Positions 1-7,680 of a stretch of DNA of 35,485 nt are shown here, in pieces. The number at the start of each line of letters is the position of its first letter. Positions within the stretch are counted from its first letter, which is position 1. Location: assembly GCA_903821875.1 (NCBI GenBank), contig CAIJMU010000002.1:1-35485 (forward strand), given 5' to 3'. The notes beneath the pieces were generated by a model. It was not told the origin of the DNA. It searched no databases and saw only the letters and a program-made list of their open reading frames with translations. Both the position numbers and the translations under genes were made by a program. The DNA is from an uncultured Spirochaetota bacterium (GTDB taxonomy: Bacteria > Spirochaetota > Spirochaetia > Treponematales > Rectinemataceae).

Positions 1-1
1 C

Positions 2-169
2 ACCACCCTCTTCGGGCTCCTGGCCATGGAGATCGCGATTTCCGCGAGCTTCCGGAACGTGGCTCCCTGGATCGGCATCGTGTTCTTCTGTGTAGCCCTC
101 GTCTTCGTATGGAGGAGCTTCTACGCGATGAGGATCCCCGTCCTGAAGACGGAGAAGGCGAAGAAATAG
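2..169 (+). CDS. C-terminal end of an unrecognised membrane protein (cut by window edge)
   Basis: The reading frame that ends at TAG 167-169 is open back to the window edge and gives the last 55 residues of a protein. They contain one clear hydrophobic segment (around WIGIVFFCVALVFVW) followed by a basic, lysine-rich tail (TEKAKK), as expected for the last membrane helix and cytoplasmic tail of a transporter or other integral membrane protein. A strong terminator begins 28 bases after the stop, so this is the last gene of its transcript. Too little is visible to name a family. Confidence 0.6.
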   Translation, partial: TTLFGLLAMEIAISASFRNVAPWIGIVFFCVALVFVWRSFYAMRIPVLKTEKAKK

Positions 170-196
170 TCGTCATAGATAAGACTGCGTTAATGC

Positions 197-232
197 AAGA
201 GGCGCTCCATCCATGGAGCGCCTCTTGTTTTT
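197..232 (+). terminator. Rho-independent terminator
   Basis: A 14-bp perfect inverted repeat (AAGAGGCGCTCCAT, 197-210, and its complement, 213-226) is followed by GTTTTT. It lies 28 bases downstream of the membrane-protein stop codon and separates that gene from the methyltransferase. The minus strand has only AA/TT at the stem base and no long T run, so it acts mainly for the + strand. Confidence 0.9.
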
Positions 233-382
233 GTGCGCCCGACGCTGCCCCGGCCAACGTCATCGCCATGGTGGGGGCCTGAGGGAATACGGAGTGAAAT
301 GAGGGCAGCCAGGGTGACTGGTCCTGCCCATACTGGAAACGGATAGGAAAATATTACGTCTTTGGGTAAAGAATTATCGATT

Positions 383-414
383 GGCTTGACCTTCGACCGC
401 GCTCAGGGCTAGCC
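383..414. repeat. Possible small interspersed palindromic repeat
   Basis: The 225-base gap 233-457 contains a G+C-rich stretch of the form CTTCGAC-CGC-GCTCAGG, bounded by imperfect inverted ends (GGCTTGACC and GGGCTAGCC). Elements of the type CTTCGAC...GCTCAGG occur between genes in many unrelated bacteria and are often mis-translated as ALSAVEG-like peptides. Only one copy is seen here, so calling it a repeat rests on that recollection. The rest of the gap is more A/T-rich (340-380) and probably carries the promoter of the methyltransferase gene, but I see no convincing -35/-10 pair. Confidence 0.35.
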
Positions 415-457
415 TCGCGAAAGCTGGAAGCCGAGAGCAGGCTGGGTGGAGGAAGGC

Positions 458-1474
458 ATGAGCGAAAAGCGACTCGCGGGGATGGCCAGGGTGGAGTACG
501 AGAAGGGGAGGCGGATCGTCGCTCCCCTCATGGGCTTCCCCGGCGTCGAACTCACCGGGAGCAACATCAAGCTCGCCCAGCAGAACTTCGGGGAGCACTT
601 CAGGTCCATCAAGAAGCTGGTGGACCGCTTCAACCCCGATCTCGTCTTCCCCCTCATGGACCTCTCCGTCGAGGCGAACGCCCTCGGCCGCTATGTCGTC
701 TTCCCCAAGGACGACTCGGCCACCGTGCCCAAGGACCACTTCCACCTCTCTGACCTCGACAGGATGAGGGAGATCAGCTTTTCCTTCGATACCAGGGTCA
801 TCGGCTACATCGAGACGGTCAAGCTCATGAACGTCGGACTCCCTTCCCACGTGATGCGCGGAGCCTACATCGCCGGGCCCTTCACCCTCGCGGCCCTCAT
901 CATGGGCGCCGAGGAGGCCGCCATGGCTACGATGGTGAGCCCGGAGGAGCTGCACGTGCTCTGCGATTTCACGACAGAGAAGATAGAGGAATACGCCAGG
1001 CTCCTCATCTCGGCCGGAACCCAGCTGATCTGCATCCTCGAGCCGAGCGCGGTGATGCTGGGGCCGGCGCAGTTCCGCGAGTTTTCGTCGAATTACGTGA
1101 AGCATCTGAACGACGGCTGCAGGTTCAGCGGCGTCAGCACGGTCTACCATACCTGCGGGAACACGATGAACCTCGTGCGCGAAATGGTGGCCGCGGGCGT
1201 CGAAGGCCTGAGCCTCGACTCAGCCGAGGCCGGTGTCGACCTGCGCCGCGTGATGGAGCTCGTTCCTCCCGACGTCGCGGTGATCGGCAACGTGAATCCC
1301 ACCAGCGTACTCCTCCAAGGCAGCCCGGAGACGGTCAGGTCCGAGGTCGTCAAGCTGCTCCAGGATATGAGGCCTTGGCCAAATTTCATCCTCAGCACCG
1401 GCTGCGACCTGCCCCAGGAGACTCCCCTCGCGAACATCGAGGCCTTCATGAAGGCCGGCCGCGAAGGAGCCTAG
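458..1474 (+). CDS. Uroporphyrinogen decarboxylase-family (MtaA/CmuA-type) methyltransferase
   Basis: This 338-residue protein belongs to the UroD/MtaA fold family, whose non-heme members move methyl groups between a corrinoid protein and a thiol or folate acceptor. The family zinc site is visible: H231 and C233 in YHTCGNT and C316 in STGCDLPQ. The first residues of a UroD proper (the substrate-binding arginines) are not evident, which favours a methyltransferase over a heme enzyme. I chose ATG 458 because GGAGGAAGG sits just before it; an in-frame GTG at 446 would fall inside that ribosome-binding site. It stands alone between a terminator and a convergent gene, with no MtaB- or MtaC-like partner beside it. 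It may feed the C1 operon at 16887-22778, but that is inference. Confidence 0.85.
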   Translation: MSEKRLAGMARVEYEKGRRIVAPLMGFPGVELTGSNIKLAQQNFGEHFRSIKKLVDRFNPDLVFPLMDLSVEANALGRYVVFPKDDSATVPKDHFHLSDLDRMREISFSFDTRVIGYIETVKLMNVGLPSHVMRGAYIAGPFTLAALIMGAEEAAMATMVSPEELHVLCDFTTEKIEEYARLLISAGTQLICILEPSAVMLGPAQFREFSSNYVKHLNDGCRFSGVSTVYHTCGNTMNLVREMVAAGVEGLSLDSAEAGVDLRRVMELVPPDVAVIGNVNPTSVLLQGSPETVRSEVVKLLQDMRPWPNFILSTGCDLPQETPLANIEAFMKAGREGA

Positions 1475-1671
1475 GCTCACTCGCCATAGGTGACGAATTA
1501 AGTGATAACAACGCCATTCTGGGCGTGAGAGCTGAACCAGAACCGCACTTCCCCGCGGCAGGGAGGAAAGTCACAATTAAGACAAAAGTGGCGGAAAGCC
1601 TGGGCCTGCCGGAAGCGGAGCTTGCCGAAGCATCCATGGCCCAGGCCTGGAACCGCAGCTTGCATCCGGAG

Positions 1672-1700
1672 CCTGAGGCCGATCGTGTTTCAGCCTCAGG
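1672..1700. other. Intergenic hairpin at convergent gene ends
   Basis: The 221-base gap between the methyltransferase stop (1474) and the SDR stop (1696) contains CCTGAGGC (1672-1679) and GCCTCAGG (1693-1700), an 8-bp stem with a 13-base loop. The right arm overlaps the SDR stop codon. There is no T run on either side, so it is at best a weak terminator or RNA 3' stabiliser. I see no credible gene in the rest of the gap. Confidence 0.35.
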
Positions 1701-2328
1701 GACTTGTGAGGCTCACGGCCTTCCTGAGATAGCTGCGCTCCGCGAGCTCGCGGACCATGAAGGCTGCCAGATCCGTCCGCGACACCAGGGGCCGACCGAG
1801 GTTTTGCCGGGGGTCCTCGACGCACTTCCAGGCTCCGAGGACCGGCTCATCGACGAGGTTGCCCGGTCGCGCGATAGTCCACTCGAGGGAACTGGCCATG
1901 ATGGCGCGCTCCTGGGGCTCTTTTTCCTTCAGGGCAGCTTTGAGGAATAGCGGCACGATGATGGCGCGCGCAAGGAAGCCGAGCTGGCCAATGGAATCGC
2001 CGACACCCACCGAACTTACGTGTATGAAGCGCTGGATGCCGTGCTTCTCGAAGAGGGCCACGATCGGACCCATGACCTCGGTGAGGGTGCCTGACTCGGC
2101 AGCCCGCGTTCCGAGGGTCGAGACGGCTGCCTCGGGCTTGAAGGCTGCGATGGCAGCCTCGACGGTTTCGGGTTTAGTGACATCACCCGCGAACTCGATG
2201 AGGCCGGGATGGGCAGTCAGGCGACCCCTGCCGCGGACAAGGGCGCCGACTTCATGACCGGCCTTGAGGGCAGCATCGATGAATGCGCGGCCTGAGCCGC
2301 CTGTGGCGCCGAGAAGCAGTATTCGCAT
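1696..2328 (-). CDS. NAD(P)-binding atypical short-chain dehydrogenase (NmrA/BVR-B-like)
   Basis: This 210-residue protein starts with a Rossmann dinucleotide-binding signature, ILLLGATGGSGRAF, the GxxGxxG pattern of extended or atypical SDRs such as biliverdin reductase B and NmrA-like proteins. Later landmarks fit: VSTLGT after the fourth strand, RFIHVSSVGVGDS, and the WTIARPGNLVDEP segment typical of this family. The classical YxxxK catalytic pair is absent, which is normal for the atypical group, so it could be a reductase or an NAD(P)H-sensing protein. The ATG at 2328 is preceded by GGAGGAA on the minus strand. It is convergent with the methyltransferase and is separated from the response regulator upstream by about 200 bases. 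Its substrate cannot be told from the sequence. Confidence 0.85.
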   Translation of the reverse strand: MRILLLGATGGSGRAFIDAALKAGHEVGALVRGRGRLTAHPGLIEFAGDVTKPETVEAAIAAFKPEAAVSTLGTRAAESGTLTEVMGPIVALFEKHGIQRFIHVSSVGVGDSIGQLGFLARAIIVPLFLKAALKEKEPQERAIMASSLEWTIARPGNLVDEPVLGAWKCVEDPRQNLGRPLVSRTDLAAFMVRELAERSYLRKAVSLTSP

Positions 2329-2421
2329 GGTTCCTCCAGAGTTCCTCGAAGGGTGATGGTGTCACGACAACTGGCTACAGGGCCATGCTCCCCAAGATAC
2401 GCATCGGTATGCACGCAGGCA

Positions 2422-2458
2422 AAGCCGCGTCGCAGAAACAAGCGCTGCGACGGCGGCT
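2422..2458 (-). terminator. Possible terminator after the two-component operon
   Basis: AAGCCG-CGTCGCAG (2422-2435) pairs with CTGCGACG-g-CGGCTT (2445-2458), a 14-bp stem with one bulged base and a 9-base loop. Reading on the minus strand the stem is followed by only a short TTT. It lies about 70-110 bases downstream of the response-regulator stop and before the SDR gene. The short T run makes this a weak call. Confidence 0.4.
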
Positions 2459-2529
2459 TGCTGTTTCGGACGGGTCCACGCTCGAGGACCTGCCCCATCG
2501 CGGCTCCCTCGGGGCCTGGTATCGCAGGG

Positions 2530-3951
2530 CTAGCGGCCAGGCCAGGCCGCACGGCTGATCCCCAGATCCTTCAGCTTCCGGGAAAGGTTGTTGGGAAGCA
2601 TGCCCAGGATCGCGGCTGCTGCGGTGACAGATCCGCCTGCGGCTTCGAGCGCCCGTGAAACGTAGGTTCGCTCGAAGTCCTCCCTGGCGTCCCTGAGTGG
2701 AAGGAGGGAGCCGGGAGGATCGACCCGCAGGACCGGTATAGTACTAACTATGCCCATATGCAGCCTGTTGGCATTTTCATTACCAGAGGAAATCCGCGAA
2801 AGGAAGGCGGCATCGATGTGGAGATCCTCGACGAGCCAGGCGGCCCGTTCGATCATGGCCCTGAGCTCCCTGGCGTTGCCGGGCCAGTTCCTCGACTCGA
2901 GCCAGGCCATCGCATCGGATGACAGGGTGATGCCGGAATTGCTGCCACGTGCGCGTTCAAGGAAAAAGGCCGCGAGCGGCGCGATGTCCTGGCAGCGATC
3001 CGAGAGGGGCGGAACCCTGATCGTAGCCTGGGCGAGGCGCCACAGGAGGTCCTCCCTGAATCGCCCAAGGCGGACTTCGGCGGCGAGGTCGCGGTTGCTT
3101 GCAGAGACGATGCGGAGGGAGACCCGCTCCGGCTCTGTCGAACCAACACGCTGGACTTCACCGCTCTCGACAGCGCGCAGAAGCTTGGCCTGCGTGGCCT
3201 GGGGAATTTCCCCGACCTCGTCGAGAAAGAGCGTGCCGCCATCTGCTGCCTGGAACCAGCCCGGACGATCGGAATCCGCGCCGGTGTAGGCTCCCCGCCG
3301 CGCGCCGAAGAAGGCCGTGTCGGCGAGCTCGGGCGATATGGCGGCGCAATTGACAGCGACAAAGGCCTCCCCCGATCTCGAGGAGCCATAATGGGCCCAG
3401 CGGGCGATGATCTCCTTGCCGCAGCCGCTCGGCCCGGTTACGAGGATCGAAAGGGGCGAGGCGCCGACACGGCGGGCCTCGTCGAGGGCGGCTTCGAAGG
3501 GCGAAGCGGGGGCGAAGGCTGCGTGCTCGACAAGCCAGGCCCGGCGCAGGGCCTCGATGCTGCGCTCTGCGGCCAGGCCGCGCGAGAGATTCCGGATTAT
3601 ACCCAGGAGCCGGTCGGGGTCGATCGGCTTCTCGAGGAAGTCCCAGGCACCGTTCTTGAGGGCCTCGACGGCTTCCCTGATGCCTCCAGCCCCGGAAATC
3701 ATGATAACTGGTATCGCCATTGTCTCGGTGAGGATATCGCTTCCGCGTTCCGCACCGAGGTAGAGGTCGGCCAGCACGAGATCGGGAGCCGGCCCGCGCC
3801 CGGGGCCAGGGCGCGGGGCTGGCCCCCGCGCGAGGACCTGGCGCGCCTCGGCGAGGTTCGCGGCCTGTACGCTCTCATGCCCGTTCAGGGAGAGGAAGGT
3901 CGCGAGCTCCGCACGCAGCGTCGCATCGTCGTCGATGATGAGGATTCTCAC
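2530..3951 (-). CDS. Sigma-54-dependent response regulator (NtrC/NtrX family)
   Basis: This 473-residue activator has three domains. The receiver domain (1-122) has acidic residues at 7-9, the likely phospho-acceptor D62 in LVLADLY and K108. The AAA+ domain (about 150-380) has Walker A GPSGCGKE at 173-180, GAYTGA at 220-225 (the sigma-54 contact loop, usually GAFTGA) and Walker B GTLFLDE near 239. A Fis-type helix-turn-helix lies near the C-terminus (VTAAAAILGMLPNNLSRKL). The GTG start overlaps the histidine-kinase stop as GTGA, so the two are translationally coupled and form a cognate pair. An odd Pro/Gly-rich insertion sits at residues 42-56, between helix 2 and the phospho-acceptor strand. 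Targets are unknown, but an RpoN sigma factor must exist in this organism. Confidence 0.93.
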   Translation of the reverse strand: MRILIIDDDATLRAELATFLSLNGHESVQAANLAEARQVLARGPAPRPGPGRGPAPDLVLADLYLGAERGSDILTETMAIPVIMISGAGGIREAVEALKNGAWDFLEKPIDPDRLLGIIRNLSRGLAAERSIEALRRAWLVEHAAFAPASPFEAALDEARRVGASPLSILVTGPSGCGKEIIARWAHYGSSRSGEAFVAVNCAAISPELADTAFFGARRGAYTGADSDRPGWFQAADGGTLFLDEVGEIPQATQAKLLRAVESGEVQRVGSTEPERVSLRIVSASNRDLAAEVRLGRFREDLLWRLAQATIRVPPLSDRCQDIAPLAAFFLERARGSNSGITLSSDAMAWLESRNWPGNARELRAMIERAAWLVEDLHIDAAFLSRISSGNENANRLHMGIVSTIPVLRVDPPGSLLPLRDAREDFERTYVSRALEAAGGSVTAAAAILGMLPNNLSRKLKDLGISRAAWPGR

Positions 3952-5174
3952 GTGGAGACTCCTTCGCCGGCATTCATGATTGCCGGCAGGTGGAGCCGGG
4001 CTACGAAGCCGCCGTCCGGAGCGGCGAAGGCTTCGAAGGAGCCGCCGTGGAGGGCAGCAACGCGCCTGACGAAAAGCAGGCCGAGCCCTGTACCCTCTCG
4101 CTTGGTGGAAAAGCGCTCCCTTCCAGCCCGCGCAATGAGGAGGGGATCGACGGGTCCGTTCCCATCGCTGATATCGATGTCAACCCAGGCTCCCTCCCTC
4201 TGCCCCCGGATACTCACCCGGGCGGGAGGGGATGCGCAGGCTTCCATGGCGTTTACGACAAGATTGAGGAGGGCTTCTTCGAGCATCCGGCGGTCCCCCG
4301 CGATCGGAGGACAGGTGCCAGCGTAGTCGATGGTCGCACGGTCCTGCATGACCCGGCCACCGATGGCGTGTACCAGCTCTTCCACCTGGACAGGGAGGGA
4401 GGGGCCCAGTGAAAGTCCGGCCAGGTCCTTGAAGCGATCGAGAAGACCCCTGATTCGACGGCATTCGACGATGGCAGCCAGGGCGCTGGAGGACTCGAGT
4501 TCCCGCGCTGTAGCCTCGTCCAAGGTCCCCTCCCTTGCCCGGTCGACCGCGAGCGACACGTTGTGCGCCGCCAGTTCTATGGAGGATAGCGGCGTCTTCA
4601 GCTGGTGGAAGAGGAAGGATGCGACCTCGCTCCAGCCCTCGAGCCGGGAAGCCTCCGCGAGCCGAGTCTCCTGGGCTGCCATGAGCTCGAGCATGTCGTT
4701 GAAGGTGACGGCGACCTGGGCGAACTCCCTGTCGCGGAGGGGCGGGAAGCGGAAGGAACGGTCGGAGCCTGCACGGAGGGCCCCTTCCGCGAGGGCATCG
4801 AGATTGCGCGTGAAGGCACGCGAGGCGATGGCGAAGACGAAGGCGGCAAGGAGGGCCCATGCGAGGGAAAAAGTACCAATTCGTATGGCTGCCTCGATGG
4901 CTGACTGGGCGCGGAACATCCGGGCAGCCGCGGCGTCGGCCCGGAGGCGGTCGGCATCCTCGAGGGCTGCGGCAAGACGCTCGCCATCGGGCAGGCCGGT
5001 GTCTCGGGCACGGGCAGCCGGAGAGTCCCGGCCCGGCGACCGGAACTGGCCGATCTCCCGGTCGGCCCTTGTGCCTTCCGTCACGATGGCACCGAAGGCA
5101 AAGACGAGGGATGCGAGGGCCGCCACGATGGCCTGGGCCGCAAAGAAGCCCATGAAACGCTGTCGTATCCTCAT
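3948..5174 (-). CDS. Membrane sensor histidine kinase (NtrY-like)
   Basis: This 408-residue kinase has two membrane helices (about 8-31 and 101-120) flanking a short extracytoplasmic segment of about 70 residues. A HAMP-like linker follows, then a dimerisation domain with the phospho-histidine H190 in FLFHQLKTPLSS and an HATPase domain with N-box LLNLVVNAME (303-311) and G2 box GTGLGL (361-366). The G1 box reads DISDGNGPV, a scrambled form of the usual DNGxGI. ATG 5174 is chosen because it lies one base after the stop of the preceding gene; an in-frame start at 5252 would run through that gene. It phosphorylates the overlapping sigma-54 regulator. The small sensor region makes membrane-proximal or partner-protein sensing plausible. 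Confidence 0.92.
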   Translation of the reverse strand: MRIRQRFMGFFAAQAIVAALASLVFAFGAIVTEGTRADREIGQFRSPGRDSPAARARDTGLPDGERLAAALEDADRLRADAAAARMFRAQSAIEAAIRIGTFSLAWALLAAFVFAIASRAFTRNLDALAEGALRAGSDRSFRFPPLRDREFAQVAVTFNDMLELMAAQETRLAEASRLEGWSEVASFLFHQLKTPLSSIELAAHNVSLAVDRAREGTLDEATARELESSSALAAIVECRRIRGLLDRFKDLAGLSLGPSLPVQVEELVHAIGGRVMQDRATIDYAGTCPPIAGDRRMLEEALLNLVVNAMEACASPPARVSIRGQREGAWVDIDISDGNGPVDPLLIARAGRERFSTKREGTGLGLLFVRRVAALHGGSFEAFAAPDGGFVARLHLPAIMNAGEGVST

Positions 5175-5175
5175 G

Positions 5176-5694
5176 CTAGCGCGGTATCGCGACCGTGTCG
5201 GCAAAGGCGAAACGCCGCCCGGGCCGGGCATATCCCCAGAGGATGCCGGCATCGTGCCAGAGCCCAGAGCCGTCGATGATTCCTGATTCAGCAGTAATTG
5301 TGATGGTTACTCCTCCCGGGAGCCGGTCCAGTTCGCCTAACCTGAGAGCCCAGACGCGGCTTGCCAGGAGGCTTGCAGCCTCCCGGTCGGCCAGTGACCT
5401 GCGACCGTCCGCGGATCCGTAGCCGACGATCCAGCGCGCCGTACCGGCATCGAAGCGGAGACTTCTCAGCGCGACCACGGGCACGGTCCCCTCAGCCTGT
5501 GCCGTAAGCCTGAAAGCAAGCTCCGTACCGGCAGCTGCCAGTTCGAGCGACCCTTCAGGGAAGGCGCCAAGCAGCTCGGCATTCAGGTAGACCGCCGCTT
5601 CGTTGCGATAGATCCGGACAGAGAGATCCGGCCCGTCCTGCGCTGGAACGAGGCCCAGAAGGACCCCGATCCCGAAGAAGAGTTGCCTGAGCAC
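5176..5694 (-). CDS. Exported protein of unknown function, DUF4390-like layout
   Basis: This 172-residue protein has a short N-terminal hydrophobic stretch (LRQLFFGIGVLLGLVPAQ) that looks like a signal peptide ending near residue 19, followed by a beta-rich soluble domain. Its length and pattern (an early LNAELLGAFPEG strand, a central RWIVGYG strand, a late GVTITITAESG strand and a final WG...P segment), and its position directly before a histidine kinase/sigma-54 regulator pair, resemble DUF4390 proteins that precede NtrY-type kinases in other bacteria. That assignment is tentative. Its GTG start follows the preceding stop by 15 bases and its TAG is one base from the kinase ATG, so the genes are cotranscribed. 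It may present a periplasmic signal to the kinase. Confidence 0.7.
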   Translation of the reverse strand: MLRQLFFGIGVLLGLVPAQDGPDLSVRIYRNEAAVYLNAELLGAFPEGSLELAAAGTELAFRLTAQAEGTVPVVALRSLRFDAGTARWIVGYGSADGRRSLADREAASLLASRVWALRLGELDRLPGGVTITITAESGIIDGSGLWHDAGILWGYARPGRRFAFADTVAIPR

Positions 5695-5709
5695 AGGATC
5701 GCCGCGTTC

Positions 5710-6411
5710 TCAGGGTTCCCGGCTGGTCGAGCCATAGAGGGCGTCGCGCCCTGCCAGGTACTTGTCGTAGAGCCGCTCTTCCTTGCTCAGGCTGAAGAAC
5801 TGAGAGACAGCTCCGGCTATACTCCAGGCGCTCCACCCTGCGCTATTGAGGACTCCGTCCTGCCAGGGCTTGCCATCGCTCACATTCATGCCAGCAGTGA
5901 TCGCTGCGCTCAGGACAGGTACCAGGAGGCTTGAGACTGCGCCGCTGATCCTCTCCTTTTTGCCCTTGGTGGAAAGGTCATGGAGGACGGCAACCGCCAG
6001 CGCCTCCCGGATCTGGGCATCCTTTTCCTTGAAGACCTCGGCGTACTCCACACGATAGTCGGGGGCGTGGCTGAGGGAGAGGCCGGTGCCGACACCAAGC
6101 ATGACAGCGCTGCCAATGCCAAGGCCGAGGGTCAGCCCCAGCTTGGTATCGGGATCGAGGGAATGGCCCGAAGCTGCCCGCGAGATCCGGTCACCCGCCA
6201 GCCAGGTCGTCGCTGAAGCGGCAGCCAGGCTGCCTCCGATGCCATAGGAGATCAGCCCGCCGATTTTCAGTCCCCTGTCCCCCTCCGCTTCCTGCTTGTC
6301 CACATAGCTGGAGAGGATGCGATAGGCGATCTCGGGTTGGTCCTCGGCGAACAGCCTGGCGGCTGCTACCATGACCGAGAGGAAAAGTGCGACTTTGCGA
6401 TTGTGCCTCAT
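5710..6411 (-). CDS. Hypothetical exported protein with glycine-rich membrane segments
   Basis: I do not recognise this protein. From ATG 6411 it has 233 residues. It begins with a basic then hydrophobic signal sequence (MRHNRKVALFLSVMVAAARLFAEDQ), followed by an acidic helical region and Gly/Ala-rich hydrophobic segments (LISYGIGGSLAAASA, LGLTLGLGIGSAVMLGVGTGLSL) and a similar one near residue 165. These could be membrane hairpins or a small outer-membrane-associated domain. The longer in-frame start at 6522 is rejected because it would remove the signal peptide from the N-terminus. It is the first gene of the operon that continues into the DUF4390-like protein, the kinase and the regulator, so it may be part of the same envelope-sensing system. 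Confidence 0.6.
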   Translation of the reverse strand: MRHNRKVALFLSVMVAAARLFAEDQPEIAYRILSSYVDKQEAEGDRGLKIGGLISYGIGGSLAAASATTWLAGDRISRAASGHSLDPDTKLGLTLGLGIGSAVMLGVGTGLSLSHAPDYRVEYAEVFKEKDAQIREALAVAVLHDLSTKGKKERISGAVSSLLVPVLSAAITAGMNVSDGKPWQDGVLNSAGWSAWSIAGAVSQFFSLSKEERLYDKYLAGRDALYGSTSREP

Positions 6412-6642
6412 GGAACGACCTTTCGCCTGGCCTTTAGGAGGCCCTGCTGGAAACCATCTGCCCCAAGAACAATAGGGCTGCCGGAAATTGGACCCACATG
6501 AAGGCCCAAGGCTCGGCAGCAAAGTATCAGCAGTATTCGTGCCAAGAATAAGGGGACATCGAAGATGTTTGTAATTAGCACTAGAATAAGGAATTGCGAT
6601 CTGAAGCCTTCTCTGGCAGCAAGGCCGAGGACCTATCCTATT

Positions 6643-6681
6643 CGATAGTATATCGCGGATGATAGTATCATCCTTGATAGT
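6643..6681. promoter_or_regulatory. Cluster of GATAGT repeats and a 17-bp palindrome (candidate operator)
   Basis: The 332-base divergent gap 6412-6743 is unusually A/T-rich between about 6530 and 6690. Near its right end lies a perfect palindrome, GGATGATAGTATCATCC (6657-6673). GATAGT occurs three times (6644, 6661 and 6676), 17 and 15 bases apart, and CGATA-gta-TATCG is a second small palindrome at 6643-6655. This looks like a regulator-binding region for the reductase gene at 6744 or for the divergent operon. I see no clean -35/-10 pair and no other gene in the gap. Confidence 0.45.
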
Positions 6682-6743
6682 GCTAGGGATCGGTCCCTTC
6701 GCCGTGCACGAGTTTCGCAGTCTTGCCCTTCGAGGAATCCAAG

Positions 6744-7676
6744 GTGGATGAGATCCGTTCAGTTCTGATAGTTGGTGCCGGTGCAGTGGGTTCCGTCGTG
6801 GCCGCCACCATCCACAGGGCCAGACCGGGCTCTGCGATGCTTCTTGCGAACGCCGCGCGGAGGGCGCGATTGCAGGCAGAGGGCCTCGTGATCAACGGCG
6901 AGCGCCTCGAACTACCCCTGGTCTCGACCAATGAACCCTTCCCCCGAGGCCAGGAGCCTGGGCTCGCGATAGTCGCAGTCAAGAACCACCAGCTTCCCGG
7001 GGCCATCGCCGAGATGGCTCCCCTGGTGGGAGCGGGGACCCTCATCCTTTCCCTCATGAACGGCATCGCGAGCGAGGATGATCTTGCGGCAGCCTTCGGC
7101 CGGGAGAAGGTCCTATTTGCGATGATCATCGGGATCGACGCGGTGCGCGAGCTGGACCGGACTACCTGCACCGTCGGTGGTACCATCAATTTCGGCGTGG
7201 CGAGGAACATCCCCGGAAGCTGGGACGAGCGTGTCAGGCGCATCGCCTCCTTCTTCGACGCTGCAGGCCTGAAGTACGCCGTTCCCGAGGACATGGTCAG
7301 GACCCTCTGGTACAAGCTCATGGTCAATGTCGGGATAAACCAGGCTTCTGCGGTGTTGCGCGCGCCTTACAGCGTCTTCCAGCGCGTCGCGGAGGCGAGG
7401 CGCGTGATGGATGCAGCGATGCTCGAACTGGTCGCGATCTCGAGGCTCAGGGGCACGGGGCTCTCGGAGGCAGACCTCACATCCTGGTACAAGACCCTCG
7501 ACAGCCTCTCCCCCGGGGGCAAGACCTCGATGCTCCAGGATGTGGAGGCCGGGAGAAAGACGGAGGTGGAGATCTTCGCGGGTACGGTGATCGCCCTCGG
7601 CCAGGAGAGCGGGCTGCCAACTCCCGTCAACCGTCTCCTCTATGACCTAATTAGGACAATAGAGCTGACTCGCTGA
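6744..7676 (+). CDS. Ketopantoate reductase-family (PanE/ApbA) oxidoreductase
   Basis: This 310-residue protein matches the PanE/ApbA family along its full length. It has an N-terminal NADP-binding motif, VLIVGAGAVGSVVAA. A lysine in IVAVKNHQ matches the family's substrate-side lysine. WYKLMVNVGINQASAVL contains the catalytic Lys and Asn, and the C-terminal helical domain carries GGKTSMLQDVEAGRKTEVE with the conserved Ser and Glu. The family reduces 2-dehydropantoate to pantoate for coenzyme A synthesis, but paralogs act on other 2-ketoacids and there are no pantothenate genes nearby, so I give no symbol. I chose GTG 6744 because GAGGA lies 7 bases before it; the in-frame TTG at 6723 has no ribosome-binding site. 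It is monocistronic as far as visible. Confidence 0.85.
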   Translation: MDEIRSVLIVGAGAVGSVVAATIHRARPGSAMLLANAARRARLQAEGLVINGERLELPLVSTNEPFPRGQEPGLAIVAVKNHQLPGAIAEMAPLVGAGTLILSLMNGIASEDDLAAAFGREKVLFAMIIGIDAVRELDRTTCTVGGTINFGVARNIPGSWDERVRRIASFFDAAGLKYAVPEDMVRTLWYKLMVNVGINQASAVLRAPYSVFQRVAEARRVMDAAMLELVAISRLRGTGLSEADLTSWYKTLDSLSPGGKTSMLQDVEAGRKTEVEIFAGTVIALGQESGLPTPVNRLLYDLIRTIELTR

Positions 7677-7680
7677 ATTG

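Noticed and set aside
1375-1950. 191-codon + strand frame across the methyltransferase end and the convergent gap
   Set aside because: It spans two confident genes on opposite strands and has no ribosome-binding site or family resemblance.
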